Source of the DNA: Ostrinia nubilalis
Taxonomy: Eukaryota; Arthropoda; Insecta; Lepidoptera; Crambidae
Direction of reading: 5' to 3'
NCBI RefSeq assembly: GCF_963855985.1
Contig: NC_087092.1
Location: 12,586,001 to 12,650,000 of the forward strand
DNA: 64,000 bases
Under the pieces are notes generated by a model. That model saw only the letters and a program-made list of their open reading frames with translations. It did no database searches and was not told the DNA's origin. Shown here piece by piece: positions 10,701 to 21,880 of this stretch (position 1 is its first letter; the number at the start of each line of letters is the position of its first letter). A program made the translations under genes and the position numbers.

Positions 10701-13700
10701 TTTTTTGTAAGACGCTTAAAAAGTGTTTTCACCCCTTTTTTCAAGATGGCGGTTAGGGGACAAGGGTGGCGACCCCAAAAACTTGAGGTTAAGCTTCTAT
10801 TGACCACATTGACCCACACATGTCCCAAAAATAAAATTGCGTTCTCTAATAAATGCAATACTCGGAAAATTGCCGGAAAATGATGGGAATTTTATTTTGC
10901 TTTTTTTATGTAAATTATTACAGTGTTTAATTCTCACAATTTCATTCACGCAAGTGACTTGTGAGAGACGATTTTCAGCATTAAAGCGCATAAAACGAGA
11001 CTTCGTTCTCTACTGGGGCAAGAACTGTTAGATTCGTTAATTATACAGTGTGAGTCACGATAAAGTGTACATATGAAATTAGGTGAAACTAGACCTATTT
11101 TTATCGACAAAAAAGAGGTCAAATTTTTTTGAGATTTTTATTTAATTTTTTATATATTTTTTTTCTTAAAATTACTTATTGTAAAGAAAACGTAATAACT
11201 TTTAAACTAAGAAGTATATCCTGATAAAATAAAAACAGTAATAATGCTAAATAACAGACGATAGATACTAAAAAAATACTAAGAAAATGCCAACAAATAA
11301 TAAAAATTGATACTTTTTGAAAAAAATCTGCTTATAAATTCGTGTTTTTTTGGTTTTCTCCAAAAAATGCCCCTATAACAGGTGGTTTTTATTGCTTTAT
11401 ATTATTCTCTATCGTATTACCTTTGTAAAACCAAAAATCGCATGTCTCTATCCCTATCACAACATTTTCTATGATAGTTTGAACAAAGGCCTACCACAAC
11501 ATTATTCTCCGCTACAGGTAGGGACAATTTTAATTTTAACTAAAATGCTTATTTTACTTCGAAATCTTTTGTTTTTATTTGAAATCTAACTTGTCTTTAT
11601 CAAAATTACAAATCTAGAGCCATTTTCAGTTTCGTAGTTAACGAAGCGTTGAATGGCGCGCCCGGAGAGGCTTAGTTCAAACGATCATAGCAAATGTTGT
11701 GATAGGGATAGAGACATGCGATTTTTGGTTTTACAAAGGTAATACGATAGAGAATAATACAAAGTAATAAAAACCACCTGTTATAGGGGCATTTTTTGGA
11801 GAAATTAATCAAATAACCAAAAAAACACGATTTTAAAAGCAGATTTTTTTCAAAAAGTATCATTTTTTATTATTTGTTGGCATTTTCTGAGTATTTTATG
11901 TATTTTTTTAGTATCGTCTGTTATTTAGCATTATTACTGTTTTTACAGGATATACCTCTTAGTTTAAAAGTGATTTACGACGTTTTCTTTACAATAAGTA
12001 ATTGGAAGAAAAAAAATCTATAAAAAATTTAAAAAAAATCTCAAAAAATTTTTGACCTGTTTTTTGTCGATAAAAATAGATCTAGTTTCACCTAATTTCA
12101 TATGTGCACTTTATCGTAAGTCACACTGTATTAAATACAGAATCGGATCTAAACAAGGATTACGAAAACAGCAGCTTTTACGATCGAGTCATTAACTGCT
12201 TAGCTGAAAGTTCTCCTGTTTTAAAAAAAATGTTGATTGGCTAGCTTTATATTATTATTTGTTATTAGTAAATACCTACTTATTATTTTACTTTATTTTA
12301 GTATTGTAATAAATTTTTTACAGTTTGTTTATCTCAATTTGTGTATCTCAGTATTTTTCGATAGTATCCCATCACCATGATCTAGTCTCGGGCCTCGGGA
12401 TTGCAATCAGCCACCCGGGCCCTTCCGGCCCAGTCCGACCCTGCGTCCACCTACCTATTTCTATTAATACTAGAGATGAAACGGATATCCGGTAACTATC
12501 CGGTAGGCCGGATATCCGGCCTAAATTTACTATCCGGCCGGATACCGGATAGTAACTCACTATCCGTCCGGATACCGGATATTTAAAAACTATGACATAT
12601 TCCTATAATAAAATTAAATACATTAATCTTTTGAGGTAAATATTAATAAAATGGCTTACCTATACTTTTATTGAAAGTCCAAAAAGTTACAAAAAGCCTT
12701 ATTAAGGCCTTTCAAAAAACTTATTTCTTATTCACTGTAATGACGAATACATAAATAGTAAATATCTGTTAATGTCGATCGATCGAAAATAGGCGATCTT
12801 TTTTTTACTGATGGTCTGATGACATCATGCAGTTGAGTCTGATGAAATGTAGCAGTTCAGTCAGATTACGCAGCAAGTAAACTAATTTGATTTTCGGTAT
12901 TCAATGGCACACTCACGATGGCAACCGAAATCGCCCGAATTCATCTGTCCCCTAGACAAGTGGAAAAATCTGACATTCTATTCGGACGGATTCGATTTTC
13001 GAAAAGTGTGACTTGTCTAGTCTAGTAGACCCACTGATCGCGTTCGAAGCTCCTGTGCGGCGCTAAACTTGTCACGACAGGCAACGTGATAATGGGCCAA
13101 CTATCCGGCCGCCGGATATCCGGCTATCCGGCCTAGCAGCTCGCCGGATATCCGGTATCCGGTATCCGGCCAAACAACTATCCGTTTCATCTCTAATTAA
13201 TACTACCACTGACCTTTTGCAGGGTATGCAAATATGCCTCTAACTGATAACTTTAGACTTTCAATATCGTCGTGAAATTTCAGGGATCCATCCATAGTGA
13301 ACACCAAGATATGTGAACACTTTGTTGATCCAAAACTAAGCTCTGAAAACATTGGAGACGGAGAGGACGATACAGAAGTAAGTCACGTTTTAATCACAAT
13401 GAAAACAATTTTATCTATGCTATTTCGATCTATAATTTCTGAATTATATTTTAGGTTGAGCCTGATGAGACAGCCTTTGTGCGTTTTACGCCGAATTCGC
13501 AAATTGCGGATTCTGATTACGCAAACGAAGTATACAACCCCCCATTGACCCCCGATGAAGATCCGATAGCATATCTTATGGCTAAAGGTAATAACAGTCT
13601 CTTGTATTAAGTATTGATTTAAACTGCGGGAGTCTAAAGATAATATTGTGATTACAGAAAATGAAGATGAACTCAATAATGACGAAAATCCAAGTGATAA

Positions 13701-16700
13701 ATTACGTGACTTGATGATGATGAGCACACAAGAAGAGGAGTCCCCTGTCATACTGCCTTTTGAAGGATTTAGGGAAAGGATACAAGCTGAAAAGGCAAAG
13801 GCCCATGATAGTGACAATACGGTCCCCAATGTAATGATAGACAAAGATAAGAAATCCCTTCCGAAAGCGGAGAAAGATAACGAAGTCGCATCCTTCTCAG
13901 ACGAAGAACGCCTGGGCGCCCATTTCAGGAAAATTAAAACAAAGCCTCCGCCGTACACAGCGGAATATATTACCGGAAATAGATTCTCACCTTTAGATGC
14001 TGAAATCCGTTCGAACGCTTTAGAAAAATACAAGCAAAGCTTTGCTGAGAAAAACTTCCCTTTTGAATATGAAGCAGTGGAAATGCCGGAACAGAGAATT
14101 TATAATGACGAAGACGGCTTGGACGAAATTCCATTTGATGCTGGAAGTGGCGAACTAGATCCCTACCATTCAAAAGGTACCTTGAGTTTAATTTGATGGT
14201 TTGACAAGAAATAAAACTTTATAAGTACCTACTCATTAATTTATTGAACTTTTTCAGATGGCCCTATAGGTCTGGATGGGAAACCTTCTAAAAATATGGA
14301 GTACTTAATGAATTACTGGCGAGAAATCATTAATTCTAAATTGAAACCACAAGGCGCCTTATACGCAGAAGGTGGCCCCTTGAAAGCTGATGACGTGCAG
14401 GGTGAGTTATGTTTACCAAAAATGAGAGCCATAAAATATCATGTAAAGAAAATAATTTATGTTGCTTTATTGTTTTATTTGCAGTGTAGGTTATTCGACG
14501 CAGCAGCATTGTCTCACTCATTCTTTTAAATACCAAACATGATTGTTCTTCTTTGTTTATTATGTTAATCGATTTTATTTTATTTTCTGACTGATCTCTG
14601 TCACATAGGCCCCCTAAACCCGAATGGCTCGGCCCCGACACACACACACCGGCTCGATGGTGTTACAGATACCGACCATGTTTCAGGTGATACTCCCAAA
14701 TTTTATTCTGAAGAAATTCAAGATTTCCTTAATAACGAATGGGGATTTAAACGTAGGGAAAGAGACGATGTTAAAAAGCCCGGGCCTCGCCTGGACGCGA
14801 AAACGTTAAAGATTTTATACCACAATAAATCAGTGACAGGTTAGTGTCACGATAGCCTGAGATAGTTTGTTTTAGAATATTGTCAATGTACCCTCCAGAC
14901 AAACAATATTATGTTCCAATGGAATATAAAATGCCCTTCCTAAAATTTCGATGCACTCTACATTTGTCTAGAATATTGCACTAAATGTTTCCCTATGTGA
15001 GCACATCTTATTTTCTTTGTCACATTCAGCATGTATTTTATGGTTATTTATTTATTTACGGTCTTCCTTTTTAAGTGTTGTCTATTACATACCTATCTTC
15101 ACTTATTTATTTTAATTTGTGGGATGGGTGATATTTTGTTATTGTCGTGATCATTTTTCTTACATTATTCATGTCGTTCATGTTTCTATTTTATAAATGT
15201 TAGATGTCTGTCTGTAATACACGCTTCTTGTATAAAATATTGACCTCTACTTTTTTCTATTTATTCTACACCCCTTTAAATATTAATTTCTAATAATACC
15301 TAGTTCTGTGTGTACTTACTACTTATCTAATAATTATATTCATATCTATTTTATTAACATGATCTGCAAAGTTTTCATTTTGAAAGGCAATTATTGCATT
15401 AGGTATAAGTACCTACTGTAATTTTCAAAACCATGAGGAAATTATGTAAACCTTGCTAAGCTTTGTTTTTATAATGTGCATGTTCCCAGTTTTGTATAAA
15501 TGTTGTGATCAGCAAATTCTTGTAGAATGTTATGATTGATTCCATGGAGAATTATTCTCTTTCCAGCTCACGGGCCGGCTGATGCTCAGAAATCACCACA
15601 TGGGCATGATCATGACCACAATGATTACGATTATGACCCTTCTTACGCATACGTCTTGTTCCAAGACAGGTAAAGCTCTACTAAATTCTAACATTCAATA
15701 AATAACTAAGTCCCGAGTTTGAACTTTGTTTTGTTTTTGCTTCAGATTCCTAACTGATTGGGAGAAAGGCATTTCATTCATATCAAGGCTTGAAGAAATG
15801 CTCGGATTGGAAAAAAATACTTTTACCAACCCTCGGTAAGTTGAAATTGCTTGTGAATTATTATGTATTTCACGAAAGATGGAAACAGGAATTGAATATT
15901 TTCTTTTACTTTGCTTACAGGGTTGACAGAGGTGAAGTTACTTTCAAAGTAGAAAAGAACAACAAAGGTTATAACGCCGTGGATGTCGCTCGACGTGTTG
16001 GTAAGAAATTTTTCTAAATTAAGAATCAAAAATTAGATAAATAATGCGAAAATCTAATTAATCTTTTATTTTCAGATGATATCAAAGAAGACCTGCGTCG
16101 AGAAACGGGCGCTCAAGTTTTGTCGACTGGCGTTGGTGATCGGGTAAGTTTGTATAGAAATGTTTAATTAGGTAGCCAAAGAACAAATTGAAACTGAAAA
16201 ATCACCTAACATAATCTAAAAATCAGTCCATTTCACAGAGCAAGCGTCCCGTGATCCGCCATATTGAGTCTCCGGAGACCTTGTTCTTTGGTCTGGAGTT
16301 GCCAGTACTGCTGGCTTTGGTGGGCAGCCTGGCGGTTTTGATAGTAGGGGCGGTCATCTTTGCCGTCCTTCTAAAACGAGACTTCAACTCTAAGAGGAAG
16401 ATGCAAGGTCTGTCTTCCGCAGCAGAAATTGATGCTGAGGCTAAAATGGACTACCAGGTAACAATAGAGGTATATAAATTATGAACGACTACAAACTAAA
16501 GCGAGCTACTAGTTAGTCTTCATTTTTTACATACTTACTCATTTTACTTATTTAAATTGTTCTGCATAGAGATCACTTATTATTTTACTAATAATACTTA
16601 TTTATGATACTAGTAATTAAATAATTATGTTATGCCTACTTAATAGGTGGTTTTGTATTTTGTGCGCTAAGAATAACATATTAGGCTTTATTAATTAGCA

Positions 16701-19700
16701 TAATAGGTGCTAAAGCTAATTACCAAAATCAATAATGTCACAAAGATACGAAAGAGTCCAATAGCCATAGTGTTTTTACTCGAGAAATACACACTCAGTC
16801 ACAGCGGCTTTATTTCACTTTATTATTCAATCACAATATTATAGTAAATCAATCTAGTGCGAGCTTACTTTAGTCCATAGTAATAGCACTATTTAGGTAG
16901 TACTATAAGTTGAACCAGTGATCAACATTAGCTGATCGTTGCAGGAGCTGTGCCGTGCCCGCATGTCGGGCAAGTGGACTGGCCAGCAGGCGACCGCAGC
17001 CGCGCCGCACCCGACCGAACCGCCGCAGCGTATCACCTCGCTGTCGCGCGAACCTGATGCGAACTCTCCCTCGACCAGGTCCAGTACTTCATCCTGGTGA
17101 GCGAGTTCTTTTGTTTTCCTTCCGTATGATGTCAATATTACGCGAGTACGAAGACTGGCCAGCAAGTGATTGTAGCGGAGATGTCTGTCTGTCGCGTGAC
17201 CCCGGTTCTAACTCGCCCTCAAAGGACCTGAACTTCATCTTGATGTGCAACATAATATTTTATATTGTCCTTTAGTCCGTAGTTTCTATGCTGTATAGTA
17301 ATATACGAACAGAGTGAACCGAGGATCTTAGCATGTATTTTTCTTTAAAAAATAATATTATCGAAATATAATTTATTTGCAGGAGTGAAGAACCAGCTCT
17401 GACTAACATGGATATTTCCACTGGACACATGGTTTTGGTAAGTTTCTTATTCATCCTATTTCAATGGAGACGGTATTGTCCTCTCTACCATCTTTGTTAA
17501 TGGACCTTTTTTCTTTATTATCTCTTAAAAGATTTTGATTATTATCTCCTGTGCTAGGCCTACATGGAAGATCACCTCCGCAACAAGGATCGCCTGGAGC
17601 AAGAGTGGCGTGCGCTTTGTGCTTATGAAGCGGAGCCCTGCGCCACGGTCGCTGCCCTGAAGCAAGACAACACCGGCAAGAACCGATATGCTGATGTCCT
17701 GCCGTATGACCACTCGCGGGTCACCCTCAACACCCTGTCCAACCATCTCGGATCTGACTACATCAATGCTTCGACTATTGTAAGTTGCTAAATGTGCAGT
17801 TTCGTTTGATAATGTAACACTACAATTTTCGAACTTTATAATTGTTGTATCTCTTAGCTTTTGCTAAGAGTTGTGAGTTGAATCTTCTTTTGAAGATAAT
17901 ATAGTGGAAGTACCATGGTACTGACTGAATGGCCAATGTAACCACGTAAGGCTTTGAGTATTAAGTCCAACTGTTTTAGGTCTACACTATTTCGTGCAAT
18001 AAAGAAGCAAAAGTAAATTAAGTAAAAATAATAAATAACTTAATTACGGGACTACTCTCACCTCTCGTTCCCACCGCTTCAACTCCTGTGTAGCCAGGAT
18101 CTACAGCTTGACCGCCAATAAAAACCCAGCCAGTGAAGGTCAAGTAACTATGTCCCGCTGGGGACTGTCATTGGACCCGCAACGAAATTAATCAGAATAA
18201 CGTAGGAGGAATTAGAGGTTAAGGTTCGACTTCCCTCCAAATGTATTTCCAAAATGCCTACAAATTACTGTTAAACATTGTCCTTGTTGCAGACGGATCA
18301 CGACCCCCGTAACCCGGCGTACATCGCCGCCGCCGGTCCGCTGGCACACACGGCGCCCGACTTCTGGCAGATGGTGTGGGAGCAGGGCAGCGTCGTCATG
18401 GTGATGCTGACGCGCCTCACCGAGAACGGACAGCAGCTCTGCCACCGGTACTGGCCGGAGGAAGGCTCGGAACTGTACCACATCTATGAGGTAAGACGCA
18501 TTTGTGATCTAGCTATGAGAGACGGGTCTCTCTCTAACTTAAGAGTTCTGTCTGGGGTTTGTTTCCACACGAACAATGGGTCTAATTTGGTTAAAATTCT
18601 GATTGCTCAAAAACTAAAAAGTGAGTTATGATGACTAGGCTAACATTTCTTGTCTATGAATAACATTTAAACCAACAAACTTAGAGACTCATTATTTTTA
18701 TTTCCAAAAGAATGAAAAAGATGCCTGGGAAAAGAAGTGACTGCGGCGACACTGAACTCGGCAAATAATTCCCTACTAATATTTTTTTAAATTTTCCATC
18801 ACCAGGTCCACCTAGTGAGCGAGCACATCTGGTGCGATGACTACCTGGTCCGCAGCTTCTACCTGAAGAACCAACGCACGGGCGAGACGCGCACCGTCAC
18901 CCAGTTCCACTTCCTCTCCTGGCCCGAGAATGGAGTGCCATCTTCGACGAAGGCTCTGCTCGAGTTTAGAAGGTAAAGAACCACTTTGAATACTTTTCTT
19001 GACTAAAATCGTTTGCGCTTGACTTTTAAATAATGCTCAATGATAATGATAATGGATGTTAATTGCTGAAAATGTTTTTTACAGGAAAGTGAACAAATCT
19101 TACCGAGGACGATCCTGCCCGATTGTGGTGCATTGCAGGCAAGTTCTTTGTTTCTTGTTTTTTATGAGGTTCTCAATGTTCAGTATTATTTATTTTTATA
19201 AATATAAAATTTAATCTACTACATGATTCAACTGATTATAAATGCAACTGAAATTGTAATATCCGGGGACTAAAACTAATAAATATTTGAGAAGTGTTTG
19301 AATACTTGAAGTAATCGCATATTACTTAAGTAAAGTGAAATAAGAAATTGGTACATTATAGTCAATACTAATTAATACTTACTCGTACATAATGGACTCA
19401 ATGTTTTTAGAAACAAAGCAATGACAACTCATTAATGCTTATCAAGTACGTGACAATGCTTAGGTAGGTTACTGATTATCGTTCCAACTTCCCATACATA
19501 ATATCTATGCTAAATGCTATTAGAAATCTTGTCTGATCTCAACATCATATGACAGATAAGATATTCGAGACTATGACGTAACATCGCACTATCAGTCCTA
19601 TCAGATTGGTATCAAACTACTTCGAATTCAAGAAACAAATTCCCAGCCTTGTTCATATCCTGATGTCTGAACCGATAATAAAGCCTCGGGTATATGTAAT

Positions 19701-21880
19701 AAGGGACAAAATGTTGCAATGAGTGTCACTTCATTCATCGAAACTGCACGAAGACACGCTACAATATTGTTTCTCGGACATTGTCACGTAGAACAATACA
19801 TGTACAACAGCATAAAGAAAATTTACTTGTCGGTCCATTTTGATCCCTAGTGTATCTTCAATTCTGAATCTTCAGTTTTCTAATTTCGGGAAAATTAGGC
19901 TGGATAATCTTGATTTTCAGGATAAGGATATCGAAAAACATAAAGTAGAACAGATTCTAATACAAGAAAGACGAATACCTATACACGGACCTCGGACATA
20001 CATTACTAATATACAGTGTGAGTCACGTTAAAGTGTACATATGAAAATAGATGAAACTAGACCTATTTTTATCGACAAAAAAGAGGTCAAAAAATTTTTG
20101 AGATTTTTTTTTAATTTTTTATAGATTTTTTTTTCTTCCAATTACTTATTGTAAAGAAAACGTAATAACTTTTAAACCAAGCGATATATCCTGATAAAAT
20201 AAAAACAGTAATAATGCTAAATAACAGGCGATACTAAAAAAATACACAAAAAAGGCCAACAAATAATAAAAAATGATACTTTTTGAAAAAAATCTGCTTA
20301 TTCGTGTTTTTTTGGTTATTTGATAATTTTCTCCAAAAAATGCCCCTATAACCGGTGGTTTTTATTACTTTGTATTATTCTCTATCGTATTACCTTCGTA
20401 AAACCAAAAATCGCATGTCTCTATCCCTATCACAACATTTGCTATGATCGTTTGAACATAGGCCTGCCACAACATTATTCTCCGCTACAGGTAGAGACAA
20501 ATTTAATTTTAACTAAAATGCTTATTTTACTTCGAAATCTTTGGTTTTTATTTGAAATCTAACTTGTCTTTATCAAAATTACAAATCTAGAGCCATTTGC
20601 AGTTTCGTTGTTAACGAAGCGTTGAATGGCGCGCCCGGAGAGGCTTAGTTCAAACGATCATAGCAAATGTTGTGATAGGGATAGAGACATGCGATTTTTG
20701 ATTTTACAAAGATAATACGATAGAGAATAATACAAAGTAATAAAAACCACCTATTATAGGGGCATTTTTTTGAGAAATTTATCAAATAACCAAAAAAATA
20801 CGAATTTTTAAGCAGTTTTTTTTCAAAAAGTATCATTTTTTATTATTTGTTGGCATTTTCTGGGTATTTTATGTATGTTTTTAGTATCGCCTATTATTTA
20901 GCGTTATTACTGTTTTTATTTTATCAGGATATACCTCTTAGTTTAAAAGTTATTACGTTTTCTTTACGAGAAGTAATTGGAAGAAATAAAATTCTATAAA
21001 AAAATAAAAAAAAATCTCAAAAATTTTTTGACCTCTTTTTTGTCGATAAAAATAGGTCTAGTTTCACATATTTTCATATGTACACTTTAACGTGACTCAC
21101 ACTGTATTAATATGATATTCCTTCTACTCGTACATGATCTAAGAAAGCAAGTTAAAGTAAGAGCAAAGTCTTGCAAAATTCACTTTAAATATTCTAGTGA
21201 CGGAGCTGGGCGAACGGGGACCTATTGCTTGATCGACATGGTACTGAACCGGATGGCGAAGGGCGCGAAGGAGATCGACATAGCCGCCACCTTAGAGCAC
21301 ATAAGGGACCAGCGCCCGCGCACCGTGGCCACCAAGCAGCAGTTCGAGTTCGTTCTCATGGCTGTTGCTGAAGAGGTAAGTTTGTACTTTAAGGTCTATT
21401 TGTCTCTTAGCCGAGAGTGAGAAAAAAAACTTCTCGAATGAAGATCGCGATCTCGGCAGACGTATCGTGAGATGTCCACCTGCTCCATGGATGGACGACC
21501 TCAAGAAGAAAGCTGGCAACGGCTAAATGAAAACATACATAGAATGTTAAACACATTACTTACCACTCCTTTGCGTCAGTGCGCAGTCGGGTAAAAAAGG
21601 GGGAGATCGTGCTTTATTTTGGTGTTCTTTAGGAAGCTAACATTCAGCAGTGGACTGCGAAAAGCTGAAATGGTGATGATGATGTTTACCAAAGGACATA
21701 TTTTTCTTACCACCCTGAATAAGCCATTGTGTAAATTCAAACTACATTTTCTTCATTTAGGTGCACGCCATACTGAAAGCTCTGCCGGCCCACCTGCAAC
21801 AACTTCAGGAGAAGAAAGAAAAAGAGAAAGAAAAGGAAAAGGAAAAAGAAACCAACGACAAGGAAAAACCAAACAATTGA
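7732..21880 (+). CDS. IA-2: IA-2 / PTPRN-type receptor tyrosine pseudophosphatase, complete, 21 coding exons
   Basis: Exons: 7732-7816, 8575-8628, 8720-8780, 8987-9121, 13284-13377, 13455-13587, 13658-14176, 14258-14401, 14609-14839, 15567-15669, 15746-15835, 15921-16000, 16076-16143, 16239-16457, 16945-17096, 17383-17437, 17558-17779, 18293-18490, 18806-18972, 19085-19138, 21198-21375, then 21761-21880 with TGA; counting that last one gives 22 segments. They join in one frame to about 1053 aa. Seen: signal peptide ([16 protein letters not shown]), Cys-containing RESP18-like start ([16 protein letters not shown]), acidic linker, His/Asp patch [13 protein letters not shown], membrane-proximal ectodomain, span at about 620-644, then a PTP domain with DYINAS, WPENG and [10 protein letters not shown]. 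In this family the protein sits in dense-core vesicles and binds no phosphotyrosine turnover role, because Asp replaces Ala in the signature and WPD is altered (here Glu 922). Cys is residue 954. Intron 19139-21197 starts with GC. A Lys/Glu-rich tail follows the usual C-terminus. The exon order and key motifs make the family call firm; individual small exons are less sure. Confidence 0.95.
7850..7965. repeat. Short imperfect palindrome with GCAAACTGCA repeats in IA-2 intron 1
   Basis: TAAAGTACAAGT at the left and ACTTGTACTTTA at the right form inverted ends around a core with repeated GCAAACTGCA and CTGCAG units. A similar GCAAACTGCAAGC string occurs near 29740. This looks like a small MITE relic. 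Confidence 0.45.
10040..10690. mobile_element. Palindromic MITE nested in the hAT element
   Basis: CATAATTTGTAG at 10040 and CTACAAATTATG ending at 10690 are inverted, and the arms continue inward (GCCTACAAATA, AACTTTTTGCC, AAGTTATAAGCAAAAA) to a centre near 10130. The right arm is interrupted by the 453-bp hAT-like element at 10196-10648. No target duplication could be assigned. Confidence 0.7.
10196..10648 (+). mobile_element. hAT-like element inserted in the palindromic MITE, containing SINE-like sequence
   Basis: An exact 8-bp duplication TGTAAACA flanks the segment (10188-10195 and 10649-10656). The ends start CAGGGCCGTC and, in reverse, CAGGCCCCTC, a short imperfect inverted repeat. 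The part at about 10480-10560, with CTGGTTTGAACCCCGCCGCC then TGGACTATTG, resembles a degraded lepidopteran tRNA-derived SINE (B-box-like GGTTTGAACCC). Removing the insert restores the palindrome arm of the host MITE, which supports the boundaries. Confidence 0.75.
10837..11031 (+). pseudogene. hAT transposase C-terminal dimerisation-region remnant
   Basis: The frame includes [19 protein letters not shown]. The [12 protein letters not shown] core matches the hATC dimerisation region at the end of hAT transposases. Only this end is recognisable; upstream sequence has no clear transposase frame, and the downstream continuation is cut by the element starting at 11046. It fits the hAT boundaries at 9850-12443 and points to + orientation. 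Confidence 0.75.
11046..12128 (+). mobile_element. 1.08-kb fold-back element, copy 1 (CAGTGTGAGTCACG ends, TA target)
   Basis: CAGTGTGAGTCACGATAAAG at 11046 is the inverse of the end at 12128, with TA on both sides (11044-11045, 12129-12130). The arms are near-palindromic for about 480 bp each around a unique centre containing GAATGGCGCGCCCGGAGAGG. The same structure, in the same orientation, occurs at 20014-21104. TA target and short CAGTG start suggest a non-autonomous Tc1/mariner-type element. Open frames inside it are mirrored arm sequence, not genes. Confidence 0.85.
12471..13195 (+). mobile_element. 725-bp non-autonomous hAT element rich in CCGGATA motifs
   Basis: The terminal inverted repeat TAGAGATGAAACGGATA (left) returns inverted at the right end (ATCCGTTTCATCTCTA). 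An identical 8-bp duplication ATTAATAC flanks both ends (12463-12470 and 13196-13203). The subterminal regions carry many copies of GGATATCCGG and related palindromic units, the sort of clustered repeats hAT transposases bind. No transposase frame remains. It lies only 27 bp from the end of the preceding hAT element. Confidence 0.9.
17151..17250 (+). pseudogene. Dead tandem duplicate of the preceding IA-2 exon
   Basis: This intronic stretch repeats landmarks of the exon at 16945-17096 in the same order: ACTGGCCAGCA, CTGTCGCG, AACTC-CCCTC and ACTTCATC-TG. It lacks a middle portion, has an in-frame stop after TGGCCAGCAAG, and has ATGTGC where the exon has the donor GTGAGC. It is best read as a degenerate local duplication that is no longer spliced in. 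Confidence 0.6.
20014..21104 (+). mobile_element. 1.09-kb fold-back element, copy 2, in the GC-AG intron of IA-2
   Basis: It has the same ends (CAGTGTGAGTCACG), the same near-palindromic arms and the same centre (GAATGGCGCGCCCGGAGAGG) as 11046-12128, in the same orientation. TA flanks both sides (20012-20013, 21105-21106). The right end lies 93 bp upstream of the exon that carries most of the phosphatase signature motif. Confidence 0.85.
21440..21690 (+). pseudogene. RTE-like retrotransposon 3' end relic in the last IA-2 intron
   Basis: A short translated stretch with [17 protein letters not shown] resembles the GRPP-WTDD-KAAG end of the same retrotransposon family as at 322-770. It is followed, after a gap, by AACATTCAGCAGTGGACTG and the tail TGGTGATGATGATG. 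The fragment is in + orientation and heavily decayed. Confidence 0.6.

Larger units (their letters stand above)
9850..12443 (+). mobile_element. hAT-type DNA transposon in IA-2 intron 4, with later insertions inside
   Basis: The left end CAGCGTCGGACTGGCC and the right end read in reverse, CAGGGTCGGACTGGGCC, are terminal inverted repeats. They are flanked by an identical 8-bp duplication CGTCCACC (9842-9849 and 12444-12451), diagnostic of hAT transposition. The interior holds a palindromic MITE (10040-10690), a decayed transposase C-terminus (10837-11031) and a fold-back insertion (11046-12128). Without these inserts about 0.86 kb of the element remains, so it is internally deleted. Confidence 0.9.

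Noticed and set aside
11350..11863. Several 60-80 codon frames repeated at 11.3-11.9 kb and 20.3-20.8 kb
   Set aside because: They are mirrored arms of the same palindromic transposon, not genes, despite the repeated peptide.
13383..14033. 216-codon minus-strand open frame opposite IA-2
   Set aside because: It is the antisense shadow of the acidic-linker exon at 13658-14176, whose plus-strand frame fits the spliced gene.
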